A DNA stretch of 64,000 bases from Acholoe squamosa (taxonomy: Eukaryota; Annelida; Polychaeta; Phyllodocida; Polynoidae), in the NCBI GenBank assembly GCA_949317995.1, contig OX439044.1, positions 52,098,166 to 52,162,165 of the forward strand. Reading direction: 5' to 3'. The position numbers and the translations under genes were made by a program. Below are positions 45,686 through 58,601 of this stretch, one piece after another. A model generated the notes under the pieces. The model saw only the letters and a list, made by a program, of their open reading frames with translations. It made no database searches and was not told the DNA's origin. Each line of letters opens with the position of its first letter. The stretch's first letter is position 1.

Positions 45686-46462
45686 CCGTAATCTCCCGCG
45701 TAGAAGACGCGGTGCACGTAGAAGACGCTCCCCAAACTCACGGTAGGCTGGTTCGCGTAGAGGACGCATCCAACCCCCTGAATCGATTTGTAAAAAAAAA
45801 ACGTACAAGACGCCCCCCCAACTCAGCGGGGGGGGGGGGGGGGGGGGTTCGCGTATAAGACGCACCCCCCCACCCCCCACCCCCAGGCTCTATGAGTTCA
45901 AGCTGTCATCGGCACACGGTCGGCGTTTTGCCCGCCGAGCAAATCTACAGCGACCAGGCTGCCGTGCTGCTGGCTATATGAGTTCAAGCTGTCATCGGCA
46001 CACGGTCGGCTTGAACCCGCCAAGCGCGTCGACACCTCCTGGTCTGCCGCGGTGCTGGCGCTATGAGTTCAAGCTGTCATCGGCACACGGTCGGCGTATT
46101 GTCCGCTGAGCGCCTGTACACCGACCGCGCTGCTGGCTATATGAGTTCAAGCTGTCATCGGCACACGGTCGGCGTATTGCCCGCTGAGCAAATCTACAGC
46201 GACCGGGCTGCCGCGGTGCTGGCGCTATGAGTTCAAGCTGTCATCGGCACACGGTCGGCGTCTTCCCCGCCGAGCAAATCTACAGCGACTGGTCTGCCGC
46301 GGGGCTGGCGCTATGAGTTCAAGCTGTCATCGGCACATTTTCCCAAATGAGATGTTGGAAAACTCCGCGTATAAGACGCACCCCCAACTTGAAGAAATCC
46401 TATAAGACGCACAAGGCATTTGTTTGGCGTAGAGGACGCGTCTTATACGCGGGAGATTACGG
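45686..46462. mobile_element. TATAAG-palindrome TIR element enlarged by a minisatellite (777 bp)
   Basis: TA-flanked with intact CCGTAATCTCCCGCG ends. The middle contains long C/G runs and the tandem array at 45890-46337. Without the array it would be about 330 bp. Confidence 0.75.
45890..46337. repeat. GC-rich minisatellite, ~85-bp unit, 5.3 copies
   Basis: Each unit begins TATGAGTTCAAGCTGTCATC and continues GGCACACGGTCGGCG. Starts at 45891, 45977, 46062, 46140, 46225 and 46312 (last truncated). The first half of the unit is almost invariant and the second half varies (CCCGCCGAGC.. AGCGACCGGGCTGCCGCGGTGCTGG). Confidence 0.9.
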
Positions 46463-46464
46463 TA

Positions 46465-48700
46465 CCTGTACCTAAAGGCACACTTTAATTTTTGGGTTAT
46501 GGGCACCCAAAACAAAAACTCCAGGACGGAGGACGAAATAAAAGAAAAATCAAATGAAAAAAAAAGTTACAATGCTGGGATTCAAATATTGTAAAACCAT
46601 GCATATTTACATCCCTAAAAAAATAGTAAATGGGCACAGAGTGTTCTTTAATCTAGCCCCCAATACAATAAATATCACGTTTCAACTATTCCTGACACCA
46701 TTAGCTTTAATTTGATACCAAACATGGCTATACTTAAAAAAAAAGGAGATTTTTCAACTTTTATTTTTATTCTGGTTTTTGACTTTTGCAGTGCAGGCAG
46801 AGCCGTAACCCAAACAACAAAAAAAGTGTGGCCTAAGTTCATTTTGTTGCTATATCATTGAGGCATCATATCGCACTTACAGGGTAAACTAAGGCTAAAA
46901 TCTCACCACATTTAGGCCACACCAAATTAAAAGATTGGTCTATGGATTTCCCGCCCCTGTTTTTCAGAAATTAAAATTTTATTTTTATTTGAAAAATAAC
47001 ATGTCTATGGATCCCGCCCGCCTCATTTGCAGGGATTTTCATTTTTTTTTTTTTTTTGATCAAGCAATAAATATATGATTAATAATAAAGGTACAGGAAT
47101 GGCAGACCCCTCATTGGATTGGCATAAATATGCAATGGCAAAAGAAAAAAAAAATCACTGTCTCCATATTTATGATGTTCAGAATCCATAGACAATAATT
47201 AATTTCTAGAAAATGAAAATAAAAATTTTGCCCTCCCGCACCATATTCTCAAAATGAAAATCCATAGACCAATTATTTTATTTGGTGTGGCCTTATGTAT
47301 GGATATTGCTCAATATGACCTGAAAGCAGCATACAATCTATACAACCAATACAATATCCCTAGTACTGCGTTATCATTTCAGGCCTGAAAACACAAATAC
47401 CGTCCACATGCCCAGCATATCACCCCCAGGGATCAATGAATGGACGGGAATCGGGGTATCCGTTCTGGCAGCCGACCCTGACTAATTAATTGCCGCGTTC
47501 CCCTGGCTTTCCATGTAAAAGTCTCTTAACTGAGATAACGCCTATTTGGTTTTCTTATGGGATTTCCTCTCCTTGGTTGTTTAAATGGGTCACTATCAAA
47601 TTAATGCATGTCAGCCCATTTACTCCTGTGCCTCTCATAGAGATGTCTCTTGATACTCTTAAGGTGACTTGGCATGGGACACACCTACGTCCTATGAGAA
47701 CTATTGGGAGTAAATTTAAGGCCTGGCGAAAAAATAAGGCTATATTCATAGAGATATATGAATCATATAGATGTCCTTTTTCAAATTTGGCCTTGACATA
47801 TTTATGTGTATTTGATTCAGTGTTTACTATGCAATATCCTGTTTGGACTTTTAAGTCAGTAGAATTTTAGCCAGATTTATAGTATGTTAGTCCTCAGGAA
47901 CGAATTAAATGAGTTTCAATAGATCATTATCAAGAACAAGTGTTGAAGCGATTTATATCGCAGGTAACTCATTAAGGCATACCAATAAAAGAGGACTGCA
48001 GCCAGTCTAAAACGTAGGTAATACGAATGATCATGTGGATGACACCCAACCTGCCCAGACCTGACACCCAAAAATGACACTCCCATAGAAATACATTGAG
48101 TGCCCTGAGCGTCTAAGTTGGACATTGAGATGACCTATTTTTTCAAACCTGAATATCACAAAGATAAGAGACATAATATTATATCAGGTAACAATTACAC
48201 CTCCATATTCTTGAATATGTATACTATTTCATGACATGTTTGATTTTCTCTCATATTTGACCATTTTGATGTTATTTGAGGGTGAAGTGAACACTCCAAT
48301 TTCTGAAATCAGGATTTTGCGATCTTAAAATTCTGGGAGCCCCTACCTGTCTCCTATAACTCGGCTTTCCGAGTTAATAAGATTTCCGCTACAAAATCAC
48401 TACCGTATTACCATATTAAAAATAAGGGATAAAAGTCTTGTAATAACAATTACTGTTGTTACCAGGTATTATCAAATTATGGCCGGGCCGTGAAATAGAG
48501 AAGCGAGGGCAATTCAATCACCTTAATGCAATGTAAAAGAGATTACAGCTCATGAAATCAATATCAGCATGCCTAAGGATAATAACCCCGGTAATATTAA
48601 CTTCAGATTTTCATCATATCCCCTCTAAAACAATAGCTCCCAAATCTCCCTGCCCCAGGTAATATTGGATCTCGTGAAACAGACAAGTGTAACTCTAGCT
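46465..48700. other. Intronic or intergenic stretch, no gene recognised
   Basis: Contains a loose inverted arrangement of a fragment around AAAATCCATAGACCAATTATTTTATTTGGTGTGG (seen near 46905-47040 and inverted near 47180-47290 in parts), suggesting a decayed repeat. No coding signal. Confidence 0.35.
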
Positions 48701-48722
48701 GTTCCGACTCTCTGGGTAGGCG

Positions 48723-48905
48723 AGTGAGTGAGTAATAGATGTTTAACGCCATTTCGACAGCTGAGGTCATATTCATGGCGGGAACTACATTACACAATTT
48801 CACAGAGGAATGTGTCAGTGCCCACGCATATGTGCACCACACACTTCCCGAGGGATAGGAAAGAGGGAATAAAGATCCTTTCAAGTGGGCTAGGGAAGCC
48901 GCGGC
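48723..48905 (+). mobile_element. GTGA-headed SINE copy
   Basis: Starts GAGTGAGTGAGTAATAGATG, contains TTTAACGCCATTTCGACAGC, ends AGTGGGCTAGGGAAGCC. It has no TIR-element insertions, so it is the empty-site reference for 57049-57769. Flanking duplication is weak (GGTAGGC). Confidence 0.75.
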
Positions 48906-49238
48906 CGCTCCAGGTAGGCCTACATATACTATTAAAACCCCACATCTTATCTACGGTAAGATGCACTCAGACTCCCTGAAGACTCTCTTAGTTGCACCTG
49001 GGTTATCAATATTATCCCTTAGCAGTCAATATGTAAATTGCCTTACACATTATAGGCGCATGTAAATACATGTAAATACGAAAACATCTTTTATGGAAGG
49101 CATATGTTGTTACATACATGTGTCTGTTTGAATATATATGCCCCTGGGGAGACCTTACGGTATATATGTATTTGTGGACGTCAACATATGTGAACTTTCC
49201 CCATGTACTCGCGTTGTGCCTCAGTGTGTGTGTGTGTG

Positions 49239-49240
<2 letters not shown>

Positions 49241-49316
<76 letters not shown>

Positions 49317-49330
49317 TATTTATATATAAC
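49241..49330. repeat. (GT)n/(AT)n microsatellite
   Basis: A short GT run at 49224-49240 followed by roughly 35 AT units with a few interruptions. Confidence 0.9.
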
Positions 49331-50319
49331 TCTGTCTACATCTACATGACTCCCCCATACCAAGGCAGTATAAGTATGACCTCTTTTTGTCAACACTCAG
49401 AGTGATATGGGCATGTAAATACTAAAGTATTAATGTACACTACTAAATGGACTCTTTGATATTGTATTATATTTTTGTATTTTTGTCTCGATCAGTAAAA
49501 GTGCGATATGCAATGACTGGCATCTCTATAGGTTTAAGATTATACAATTACACTCTTGTATAATACCAGAAAGGGCCTGCTTTTTTCAAGCCTGCAATGC
49601 TAGTCCTCTTTTTGACATCATCAATGCAATGTGAAAGAGATGATATATGTATTTGACTGCGAGTACACACTATAGTCTTTTTCCCACATAACAGTAAAAT
49701 TTCATATGATAAAAGAAACACTAGATACAATTTAAAAAGTGGACAATTGTGTGTGAGCTAGCTCTAGGTAATTTAGTTGAAAGTTCAACATATGATGTTA
49801 GTTCTTGAGTACCGGTAATTAACTCAGCCTGATTAAGCAGATCAGTGTTTATCAACACATGGGGTTAAGTTTCTAAGGATGAGTGGTCGGGCTGAGTGGG
49901 GCTGCATTACGAGGCCTAGGACATCATATATCTGTTCACAACCTGCCACAAACCCGGCAAATGGCTTATACCGTAGGGAATCTTAAATGAGAAAGATCCA
50001 AAAGTCCATGGATTGTGGACGTTCCAGAGAGAGGGAAAATCTGCCATATTGACGCATGTATAGCTTTCTGACAGACCTATCAATTATACAACTAATTATA
50101 CAACTAATGAAACAGTGCCCTATTAGCATGCACAGGATAGCAAATATAGTTGTTGTGGTCCTGCAAATATCCCTATACCGGGTGTCGTGATACCACGTGG
50201 GTAATGAGGGTATGAATGTAGTAACAGGGTGCACTGCATGGCAAAGTCATGGACCAAAACAGATGCTATGTGTATTGAGCGACTTGAGTACTGTATACAT
50301 GTATTATAGAGATCTGAGA

Positions 50320-50755
50320 TGGGAAAAGTGGAGGATGGAGATAGGGATGGGGATGGTGGGGGAAGGGGATGGGGATGGTATGGATGGGAATGGTGGTGGA
50401 GGGGGATGGTGAGGGATGGGGTTGGGGGAAGGGGATGGGGATGGTGAGGGATGGGGTAGGTGAGGGTTGGGATGGGGATAGTGAGCGATGGGGATATAGT
50501 GAGTGATGGCGATGGTATGGATGGGAATGGTGGTGGATGGATGGTGAGGGATGGGGATGGTATGGATGGGAATGGTGGTGGATGGGGATGATGGTGGATG
50601 GGGATGGGGTTGGGAGATTGGGTTGGGGGAAGGGGGTGGGGTTGGTGAGGGTTGGGATAGGGATATAGTGAGGGATGGGATTGGTAAGTGTTGGATGGGG
50701 ATGGTGAGGGATGGGGAGAGTAAATGACGAGGGATGGGGAAGGTGGGTGACATAC
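50320..50755 (+). repeat. G-rich degenerate minisatellite (GGGATGGTGAGGGATG-like)
   Basis: Over 400 bp of purine-biased tandem units built from GGGGATGG, GGTGAGGGATGG and GGTGGTGGATGG. Long open frames on the other strand (Pro/His/Ser-rich) are by-products of the repeat. G-runs are dense enough for G-quadruplex formation. Confidence 0.85.
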
Positions 50756-53401
50756 ACAACCTTTTCTTCCTGAAGATGCTGAATTTTTACAGGACCCTGA
50801 AGAGAAATGGGGATAACAGAGTAGTCAGTGCTTACAATCATGATTACTGTTATCGTGTACAGTATTGATGTCATTACCACTATCCTTAAAGCCACTGTTA
50901 ATGGTCTATTTCCTCATTGCACGCTGCCCTCAATAGAAGACACAGTCCTCTATTAAGCACTGTGGTATCAAAGCATGTTCAGCAGCCACAGAAAGCAGTG
51001 TGTAGTGTTAATATAACGTAAGCTGCAGCACTGAATGCAGCCAGGAGAACCCTAGTTGGCACTGCGCCAACTCGGCCTGGATTATAGAGCACGTAAATCG
51101 ACGACGATAATTCTCCTCCCGCCGATCTGTCTGTTTCACACATCTGACCTTTACGTCTACCCCCCCCCCCCTCCTCCTAACTTACCCATACCTGCTCTAC
51201 TTCCCCACCCTCTACATGAGGACACCCCCCCCCCCATAACTCACCTGCCTCCGCCTTCCCTCCTTAACCTGAGTCCCTCTGAGATGCTCTTCTTTACTTC
51301 TTTCATCCATGACTTTGTTCCATTTACATGTGCTAGTAATGCTGATGGCATTCTGCCAAACTTTATTTTGCGTTTTTGTTATCTTTGTTGGGGATCGTAC
51401 TCGTACCTTCCCCTTTGTTCCTCATGACCTTCTCACAACCCATTACACCTCTGTTTCCACTTAGCCAAGGTCTCAACCCTTAATGCATTCACTTAGCAAT
51501 TGGTCCTTCTCCCTTAAGTTCTTTCAACTAAAATACTGTGGTTCCTATATTATCAGTAAGCCATTATTACTGGCATACTTTATGGTTTTATCCACTATAT
51601 AAACACTCAGGGAAAAATAACTTTCCTACTCATCCTCCTACCCCAAACCCTAACTCCTGTTCACTGATAATGGGTTCATACTCCAGGGCCTGTACGGTGG
51701 GGTAACACACTGCTCCCCAACCCCACCTCACCTGCTCCCTGCCCTAACCCTGCCTGCTCCCAAACCCATCACTCACCCCTACATCCCATACTTAGTATAG
51801 CAGTGCCATCCATACATCAAGCTCTACAGCTGTTGTCTCAAGGCTAGACTGCACATGGGCCATATTGGGCTCAATTGTTTTATGTGATTATAAAAGGAAG
51901 GTGGTCACTGAAATAAGCACATGCTTTAGGCGTTACCCTCCACATGGCAAATTAATGCTATGTCGTTGGTATTGTCTATACTGTTCATTATGCAAAGAAC
52001 CAGTCCCTAGGTGGGCTGTTCCAAACACGTTTTCCATCTTAAGATGCCATGGGAATTGTAAACGAAATGGCTGCAGTCCTTAGTGGACCCTTACCTCGTT
52101 ACGACGGGATCATGGGTAAGACTGTTCATTTCCCATCCTCCCCCACTAACCTACTTCTGGTGGCCCTTCCGGCCACCGCTACCTTCAGATCTTTGCGCAC
52201 CTGTACGCCACTATTTAGTTTTCAACTTGTCTGACCCTCAGGTTTCCTACAACTTTCCACTCTCATTTGAAACTTTTCTTTCTCACAAAAATCTGTTTAA
52301 TACATTGCAGCTCTACATCCATCTCCTACCAGCATTTATTTTACACGTCTGGCTCTCATCCTCAACCCATCCGCGTCTTACTCACACACCATCGTCACCC
52401 CCTTATCTCATTACTCACTGGTGACGTGCTGAAGTCTCTGCAGTTCTTTACTCCAGTATCCATCACCACATTCTTTCTGTGATCACAGTAATACCATGTC
52501 CAATGCCCAAAGACTGAAGTAAGTCTAGCCCTACTCCCTCCACTATTCCTTCAATATGTAACAATAAAGGTTAAACGAATGCAGACTGAGGCAGAAACTT
52601 GAGCTAGTTGAATACAACTATACCAAGAATAGCAAATGTATATCATATGGATATCAATATCCAGTATAAAAGCACCCTCTGCAGCATCATACATGACAGG
52701 TGTAAACTATTATAGCGTATTTGATGTCAGCTTAATCTGAAATGTAGGCCCCCAACAAGTAAAGAGTGTGCCTTGTGTCTTACTACAATGTACTCTAGCA
52801 ATCAAGTCACACTCTAAATAGCAGCTACCGATATAGCTAACTACGTTTGTATAAATGTATTAATGACGATTTTCACCAGAGTCTAATACAGTATTATACA
52901 ATGTCCCAAGACGCCTGCCTCCCCCCCCCCTGCCACATGAACAGCGGCATGAAGACTGCACAGTGCCAACTCCTATTGATTCTGATTGTGACAACCATGT
53001 CCACACTAACAGAGGGGCCCTCATCTCAGTGAGCACAAGATGAAGCTGCACCAACAACATTAGACACCACATTCACTTTTTATAGACATTAATCGATGGG
53101 AATTGAAATACTAGACTGCACCACTCTCTAGTGCTACAAAACTATTTTGTGTCGAGGGAGGAGTATTAGGGGGGTGGAGTGTTTCTAAAAAGGGCTGGCG
53201 TAGGAGATAACGACTTCTTCATTTTCCATCTTCTTTTCTTCTATCTGTGTAAATCTTTATGACTTGGGAGTCTGTGGAGCATGGAGTAGGAGGTACTAAC
53301 TAACAGTTTATGAGGTGATAGAGTGCTTGTAATATCTGAGGCTCCAACTGGGCCTCGGCCTAGAAATGTCTGTATTAATGTCAGACAGCTTTTAATTACT
53401 A

Positions 53402-53629
53402 CCGTAATCTCTCGCATATAAGACGCGTCTTCTACGCCAAACAAATGCCTGGTGCGTCTTATAGGAATTTCTCAAGTTGGGCTGCATCTTATATGCGAGG
53501 TTTTTTTTTATTATATAGAAATGTACTAATTTTACCAAATTCTGCCTTAAGAGATATACGCAAAACCGCCATTGGCAAGTATGGGGCGCATCTTATATGC
53601 GCACTGCGTCTTATACAGGGAGATTACGG
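53402..53629. mobile_element. TATAAG-palindrome TIR element (228 bp)
   Basis: TA-flanked, CCGTAATCTCTCGCA at the left, GGGAGATTACGG at the right. Confidence 0.8.
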
Positions 53630-54456
53630 TAGTAGTGGTAGTTATTGTATAGGTCATTATTATCATTAGTGTGGTCACTCAAGTCAAACCAATAGTCCCT
53701 GAGAACCAGCCATAGCAAAATTATCCTAATAAATGTTTGGATGCCAACATGATGTATTGCTCTGTCGTTGATGGGAAAAAAAAAAACACAGTAGGATTCA
53801 TGCTTGTGATACTTATGATTTGGTAACTTTGTGGATGAAAAATAACATTATATGAAATGGGAAAACAGGATATCTTACAAAAAGCGAGATCGTTCGCAGT
53901 GTAACTATACTCCCTGCAGGTCAATGGTATCCAATCTGAATGCCCTCGACACCTTAGAATGACTGTGCAAATGAATACCTTGCTAACAACACCAAATCAA
54001 ATTTTGGCTCCATTTCCTTATTCCACTACACTGCACTTTATAATCTGTATTACATAGAAACTCTTTTATTGACTATAACATGGACTGTACAATAATGAGG
54101 GAAAATAGTAATACATCGTCTGCATTCACCACGATAACCAACCAATTTCAAAGGACGACTGTCTATACCTCCTCACCCTGACACGCCCTGATAAATAGAA
54201 AAAAAAGCTTTTTAACCAGTGTAGGATTTTTAACCACTACTGCTAACCCTCCAGTGAAATCATTCTGTATATGCCGAGGATATTACCGTAAATCCGCTAA
54301 TATATGGCAGGCTTACATATGCGGATTACCCCAGATGCGCTTTATAAGACCAGTCCAAAGCCAGAATGCGTCTTATGCATGGTATGATTACTATTTAGAG
54401 CAGTACTGAAGTCCCAAAATCAAGCCCCATGTGCACTTTACAGGATTTTCAAATTA

Positions 54457-54681
54457 CCGTAATCTCCCCCGTATAAGGCGCACCTCATGTATAAGGCGCA
54501 CCCTGAGTTGAAGGAAAACCTATAAGACTCATTTGGGGGCTGATTTTTGAATGTTTAGTACTGTTCTATAGTAAAATTACCCCGCCTATAAGGGGCGCAC
54601 CCAGACTTTTGGCTGATTCTAGAAGGCACAGAGGGGCTCTGATTCATGTATAAGACACGCCTTATACGCGGGAGATTACGG
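54457..54681. mobile_element. TATAAG-palindrome TIR element (225 bp)
   Basis: TA-flanked, CCGTAATCTCCCCCG at the left, GCGGGAGATTACGG at the right. A more decayed relative may lie at 54287-54450. Confidence 0.8.
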
Positions 54682-55842
54682 TAGGATGTTATCATGTATC
54701 TTATATGCGGAGTCGCCTTATACGTGAGTACTCAAAATAAAACAAAATATTCCTTATGCATGAGTGGGAATAATTCAATAATTCAACAAACAATGTTGAG
54801 GGTTTAGATCGTCATGTAAGTATTGTGGCGGTATAAATCCGATAGGACAGATTTAAACCCGCAGATGTCAGATCCAATGACGTCAACATCGATTAAGACT
54901 TACAACAGGCTCCTCATCAAAAAGATCCTGAATATGTAATGTTAATGTACAATTCCCAAGGGTGTACATGTATTGTACTGTCAGTAACATAGACTATATA
55001 TCCTAAAGACGACAAGTCACATTAATATCCCTCCCCTATGGAGGTAACATAAAGACCCTATTCATCCCCTCAATCTGATCCCCCTCATGGCAGTGTGCCG
55101 ACCTAATAATGGCAGGGGCAGCGTTTCAATATTCCTACTACATAGATTTACCTACAGATAAACAATCATGCTGCCAGTTTTTGTGCTGCTCGCGGCTGAG
55201 TGAATATTTACATTAGCTACTGAAAGATTGATACATCAGGATAACGTTTCCGCCGGCTGCCGATACATTACAATATACAGATCGCCGGGAACAAGCTCAG
55301 GCCCAGAACAGACGACTTTCTGCATTTTCCGCGGGAAACAACGAACGGAGACGCTGCGTCGTCTTCAATTGTGTAGATTCATTGTGTTTATATATTGTGT
55401 TTAGATGTATATCAAATCAGAAAAAGCAATTCGCCAGGGCAATTTTCTAAAGCATGTGTGGGGTCACATATTGGCCTTATTTCAGACGGATGATATCAAA
55501 TAAGGAGATGGGTAATAAATCAGCACAGAATTGTCTCACATCCTTGTAAAAGCATGGTTTCTATCTATATGTAACAAGATATTGGAGTAGGGTTACTTTC
55601 ACTTCAAACAAGGCCACATTTGATGCAAAACCTCGCATTAAAGCACCTTGAATATGAGCCACAATTCGACTTTGTGGCTTTCCTATAAACCTCGCATGGG
55701 TTTGACTACAGTGTTCTTATAGATACATCATCTAAAACTGAAAAAAGATATCTCGCATGTTGGCTGCATCCTGACTTTGATAAGAAGATACAAGCCAATT
55801 AACCTTCAACTTAAACGTTGAGCTTTACTGTACTTTCCGGGA

Positions 55843-55988
55843 CAGTGGCGGATTTAGAGGGGCGCCCCCCCCCCCTTTCCCTGTACTTAAAGAGTTTGCC
55901 AAACTCTTTTTACCCTACAATTTAGCCAAAATCAGGGGCTAAATGTGGGGCGCCCCCCCCCCTTTTCGAAATCCTGGATCCGACCCTG
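55843..55988. mobile_element. hAT-type short element with CAGTGGCGGAT ends
   Basis: Left end CAGTGGCGGATTTAGAGGGG, and the right end read in reverse CAGGGTCGGATCCAGGATTT. This is the CAG(t/g)G(g/t)CGGATC signature common to hAT-like MITEs. An internal hairpin AAGAGTTTGCCAAACTCTTT is present. No 8-bp duplication is visible. Confidence 0.65.
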
Positions 55989-56100
55989 ACTGGAGTATTT
56001 TCTGTTCGATTACTATTCAATATTGGACCTAAATCAAAGAGTAATCTTTATAGATGTATCATTCACAAGAAACCTGGATATGCTTCTTACATAGAATGTA

Positions 56101-56332
56101 CCGTAATCTCCCGCGTATAAGACGTGTCCTCTACGCCAAACAAAATGCTGGGGAGTCTTATAGGATGTACTGAAATTGGGGGTGCGTCTTATATGAGGGG
56201 TAATTTTACTATAGAAATGTATTGAATTTACAAATTTGAGCCTTAAAATGTGCGTCTTATACGCGAAAATGCATTTGCTAAGTTTGGGGTGCGTCTTATA
56301 TGCGCAGCGCGTCTTCTACGCGGGAGATTACG
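56101..56332. mobile_element. TATAAG-palindrome TIR element, last bases lost
   Basis: Preceded by TA, begins CCGTAATCTCCCGCG, ends GGGAGATTACG without the final GTA. Confidence 0.78.
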
Positions 56333-57098
56333 TCCCTTCCTGCTCTGGTCGTGTACATATATGGGACTATATCCACACAGTATTCTGCATGAGCATGACA
56401 TACAGGCTTCCAGTACAGTATAGTGCGTTAATGCACAGCTCCCAAACTGATAATATAGCAGGTTACTCCCGAGCAATGCATCAGTGCATTATAACGGCAA
56501 ATGGACGTGTGAAGCCTTGTGGCTGAACAACCAAAGACGTCTACTTCTATGCTATGTGCCCTTCATTCAGTTTTGTTTTATCCACGACTCTCCTTTTATG
56601 AAAGAAGGGGATACTGGCCAGCACTTCATATTTAAGTTTCAGGCATATCAATAGAAGTGCAGAAGGGATTCGACATTCAATACGTTTTCACTTTGGTAAA
56701 GTGAAAGGATAGTGCGGGAATGAGCTATTATTCATAATAAATTGTGAATAAAAAACAAATATGTATCCTTAAACCAAATGTAGGCCATATAACATATATG
56801 CCCATCCAATATTGTACAATGTCTCATAAAGAATGGACGGTAGGGTATTGTTAGTGTGTGCATACATGTATGAGTGTGTTTGTGGGGGAACGAGTTCAAA
56901 TGTGTATACTCACAGTATCATGTTTTATCCTGGGTCGGGGTAGCTACTTTACAGGCGGTATAAATGAAAACCTGACTCCCCTTTACTGAATGGCCTTTAC
57001 CATCAGAATGCAGTACAAGTATGGCGGCTTTATTTACTTCCATTTTAGGAGTGAGTGAGTGAGTGAGTAATAGAGGTTTAACGCCATTTCGACAGCTA

Positions 57099-57331
57099 CC
57101 GTAATCTCCCGCGTAGAAGACGCGCTGCGCGTATAAGACGCACCCCAAACTTAGCACATGCATTTTCGTGTATAAGACGCACATTTTACTGCTGAAATTT
57201 GTAAGATTAGCACACTTCTATAGAAAAAATACCCCCCGTATAAGACGCACCCCCAACTTGAAGAGATCCTATAAGACCCCCCAGCATTTTGTTTGGCGTA
57301 GAGGACGCGTCTTATACGCGGGAGATTACGG
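57099..57331. mobile_element. TATAAG-palindrome TIR element (233 bp) nested in a SINE
   Basis: Inserted at the TA of GACAGCTAAGG in the SINE. TA is present on both sides (57097-57098 and 57332-57333), and the empty site is seen at 29758. Proves a TA target duplication. Confidence 0.92.
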
Positions 57332-57442
57332 TAAGGTCATATTCATGGCGCGAACTACATTACACAATTTCACAGAGGAATGTGTCAGTGCCCATGCATA
57401 TGTGCACCACACACATCCTGAGGGGATAGGAAAGAGGAGATA

Positions 57443-57735
57443 CCGTAATCTCCCGCGTATAAGGCGCAGCCCGCGTATAAGGCGCACCTAGAGTTTTAGA
57501 AAATTCTCAAAAAAATGAAAAATTCATAACTTTGGTTCTACTTAATGAATTTTCAAAATTCAAAAACCTATGGGTAGCTTGGGCCACCTTGGGCCCTCCT
57601 GGGCCCCATTTTGTCCTATTTTGACCAAGGGGGCATGTAAGATATCAAAAGAAAGGTCTTGGGTGTCCCCCTTGTGGATCCAATGAGAACTAAAACCCCC
57701 CGTATAAGACGCGCCTTATACGCGGGAGATTACGG
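57443..57735. mobile_element. TATAAG-palindrome TIR element, long form (293 bp) nested in a SINE
   Basis: Inserted at TA in GAGGAGATAAAGACCC of the SINE. TA repeated at 57441-57442 and 57736-57737. Same length class and interior as 43895-44186. Confidence 0.92.
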
Positions 57736-57826
57736 TAAAGACCCTTTTAAGTGGGCTAGGGAAGCCCGCACTTCCATTTTAGGTTGTATCGTCCAAAAGC
57801 GGCGTTACCTTGGATACAATTACATA

Positions 57827-58044
57827 CCGTAAATTCCCTCGGATTATACCCTCGTATAAGCCGCACCCTGGGTTTGACAGAAGGTTATAAGCCTCATCTT
57901 GGGTTTGAAAATTGACATCTTGGTACTGTTTTATGGTGCAAAAACCCTTTCTATAAGCCACACCTCTTCTTTGGACTGAACCTATAAGCCTCATTTTCAT
58001 TTGGATTGTGGTATAAGCCATAGCTTATACGTGAGAATTTACGG
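57827..58044. mobile_element. Divergent TIR element related to the TATAAG-palindrome family (218 bp)
   Basis: TA-flanked, CCGTAAATTCCCTCG at the left and GAGAATTTACGG at the right, with internal CGTATAAGCCGCACC motifs. A further decayed relative follows at about 58047-58140 (CCGTTAAACCCC .. GGGTTTTATGG). Confidence 0.7.
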
Positions 58045-58601
58045 TACCGTTAAACCCCACGCTTAAGTTGCAGCTTACAGACCATTCAAGACCATATATA
58101 GGTGCAGCTGATTGAACCACACTCAATTCAGGGTTTTATGGTACATTTAGTCAAGAATTAGAGAATCATATGTCTGAGGGATATCGATGAAAGAATCTAA
58201 TGTGATCTGACTCAGATTCAAACATGAGTTGTTATAGACTACCATCCTGCTCTCTGGCAGTCCTTCACTGAATGAGTGACTCAAGCCGGATTAGTCACGG
58301 CATGATTCGGTGTCAGAGCATCATTTATCTTTTCGTTTTATCCTTCTCTGAATTTCAAGGTGTTTTTGAGGAGGATTCCATAAAGCTGCTGCCGTTCAGA
58401 CCGTCTCGGGGTATAATAGCATGTGGGTCATTGCTGTTCAGTATAGCCTGCATTATTGGGCTTTCTAGTATTTACGTTATGGATTTACTCTATATGAGAT
58501 GTGTATATGACCATTATTGCATATATACCAATCTACACCCCAGGGATTGTACACTTGGCCCTGATGGCATCTTGTCTCATCAAACCACACCACCAACATC
58601 A

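Larger units (their letters stand above)
57049..57769 (+). mobile_element. GTGA-headed SINE with 13-bp TSD, carrying two TIR elements
   Basis: Flanked by ACTTCCATTTTAG at 57036-57048 and 57770-57782. The SINE body is interrupted at 57099-57331 and 57443-57735. Removing these leaves about 190 bp collinear with 48723-48905. Confidence 0.9.

Noticed and set aside
45886..46340. CRISPR-like array or coding repeat at the 85-bp units
   Set aside because: Units are contiguous tandem repeats with variable halves, in an animal genome, with no consistent open frame; it is a minisatellite.
50266..50895. 209- and 151-codon open frames on the minus strand rich in Pro, His and Ser
   Set aside because: They are translations of the G-rich minisatellite in two frames. 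The periodic composition explains their length and there is no domain or splice context.
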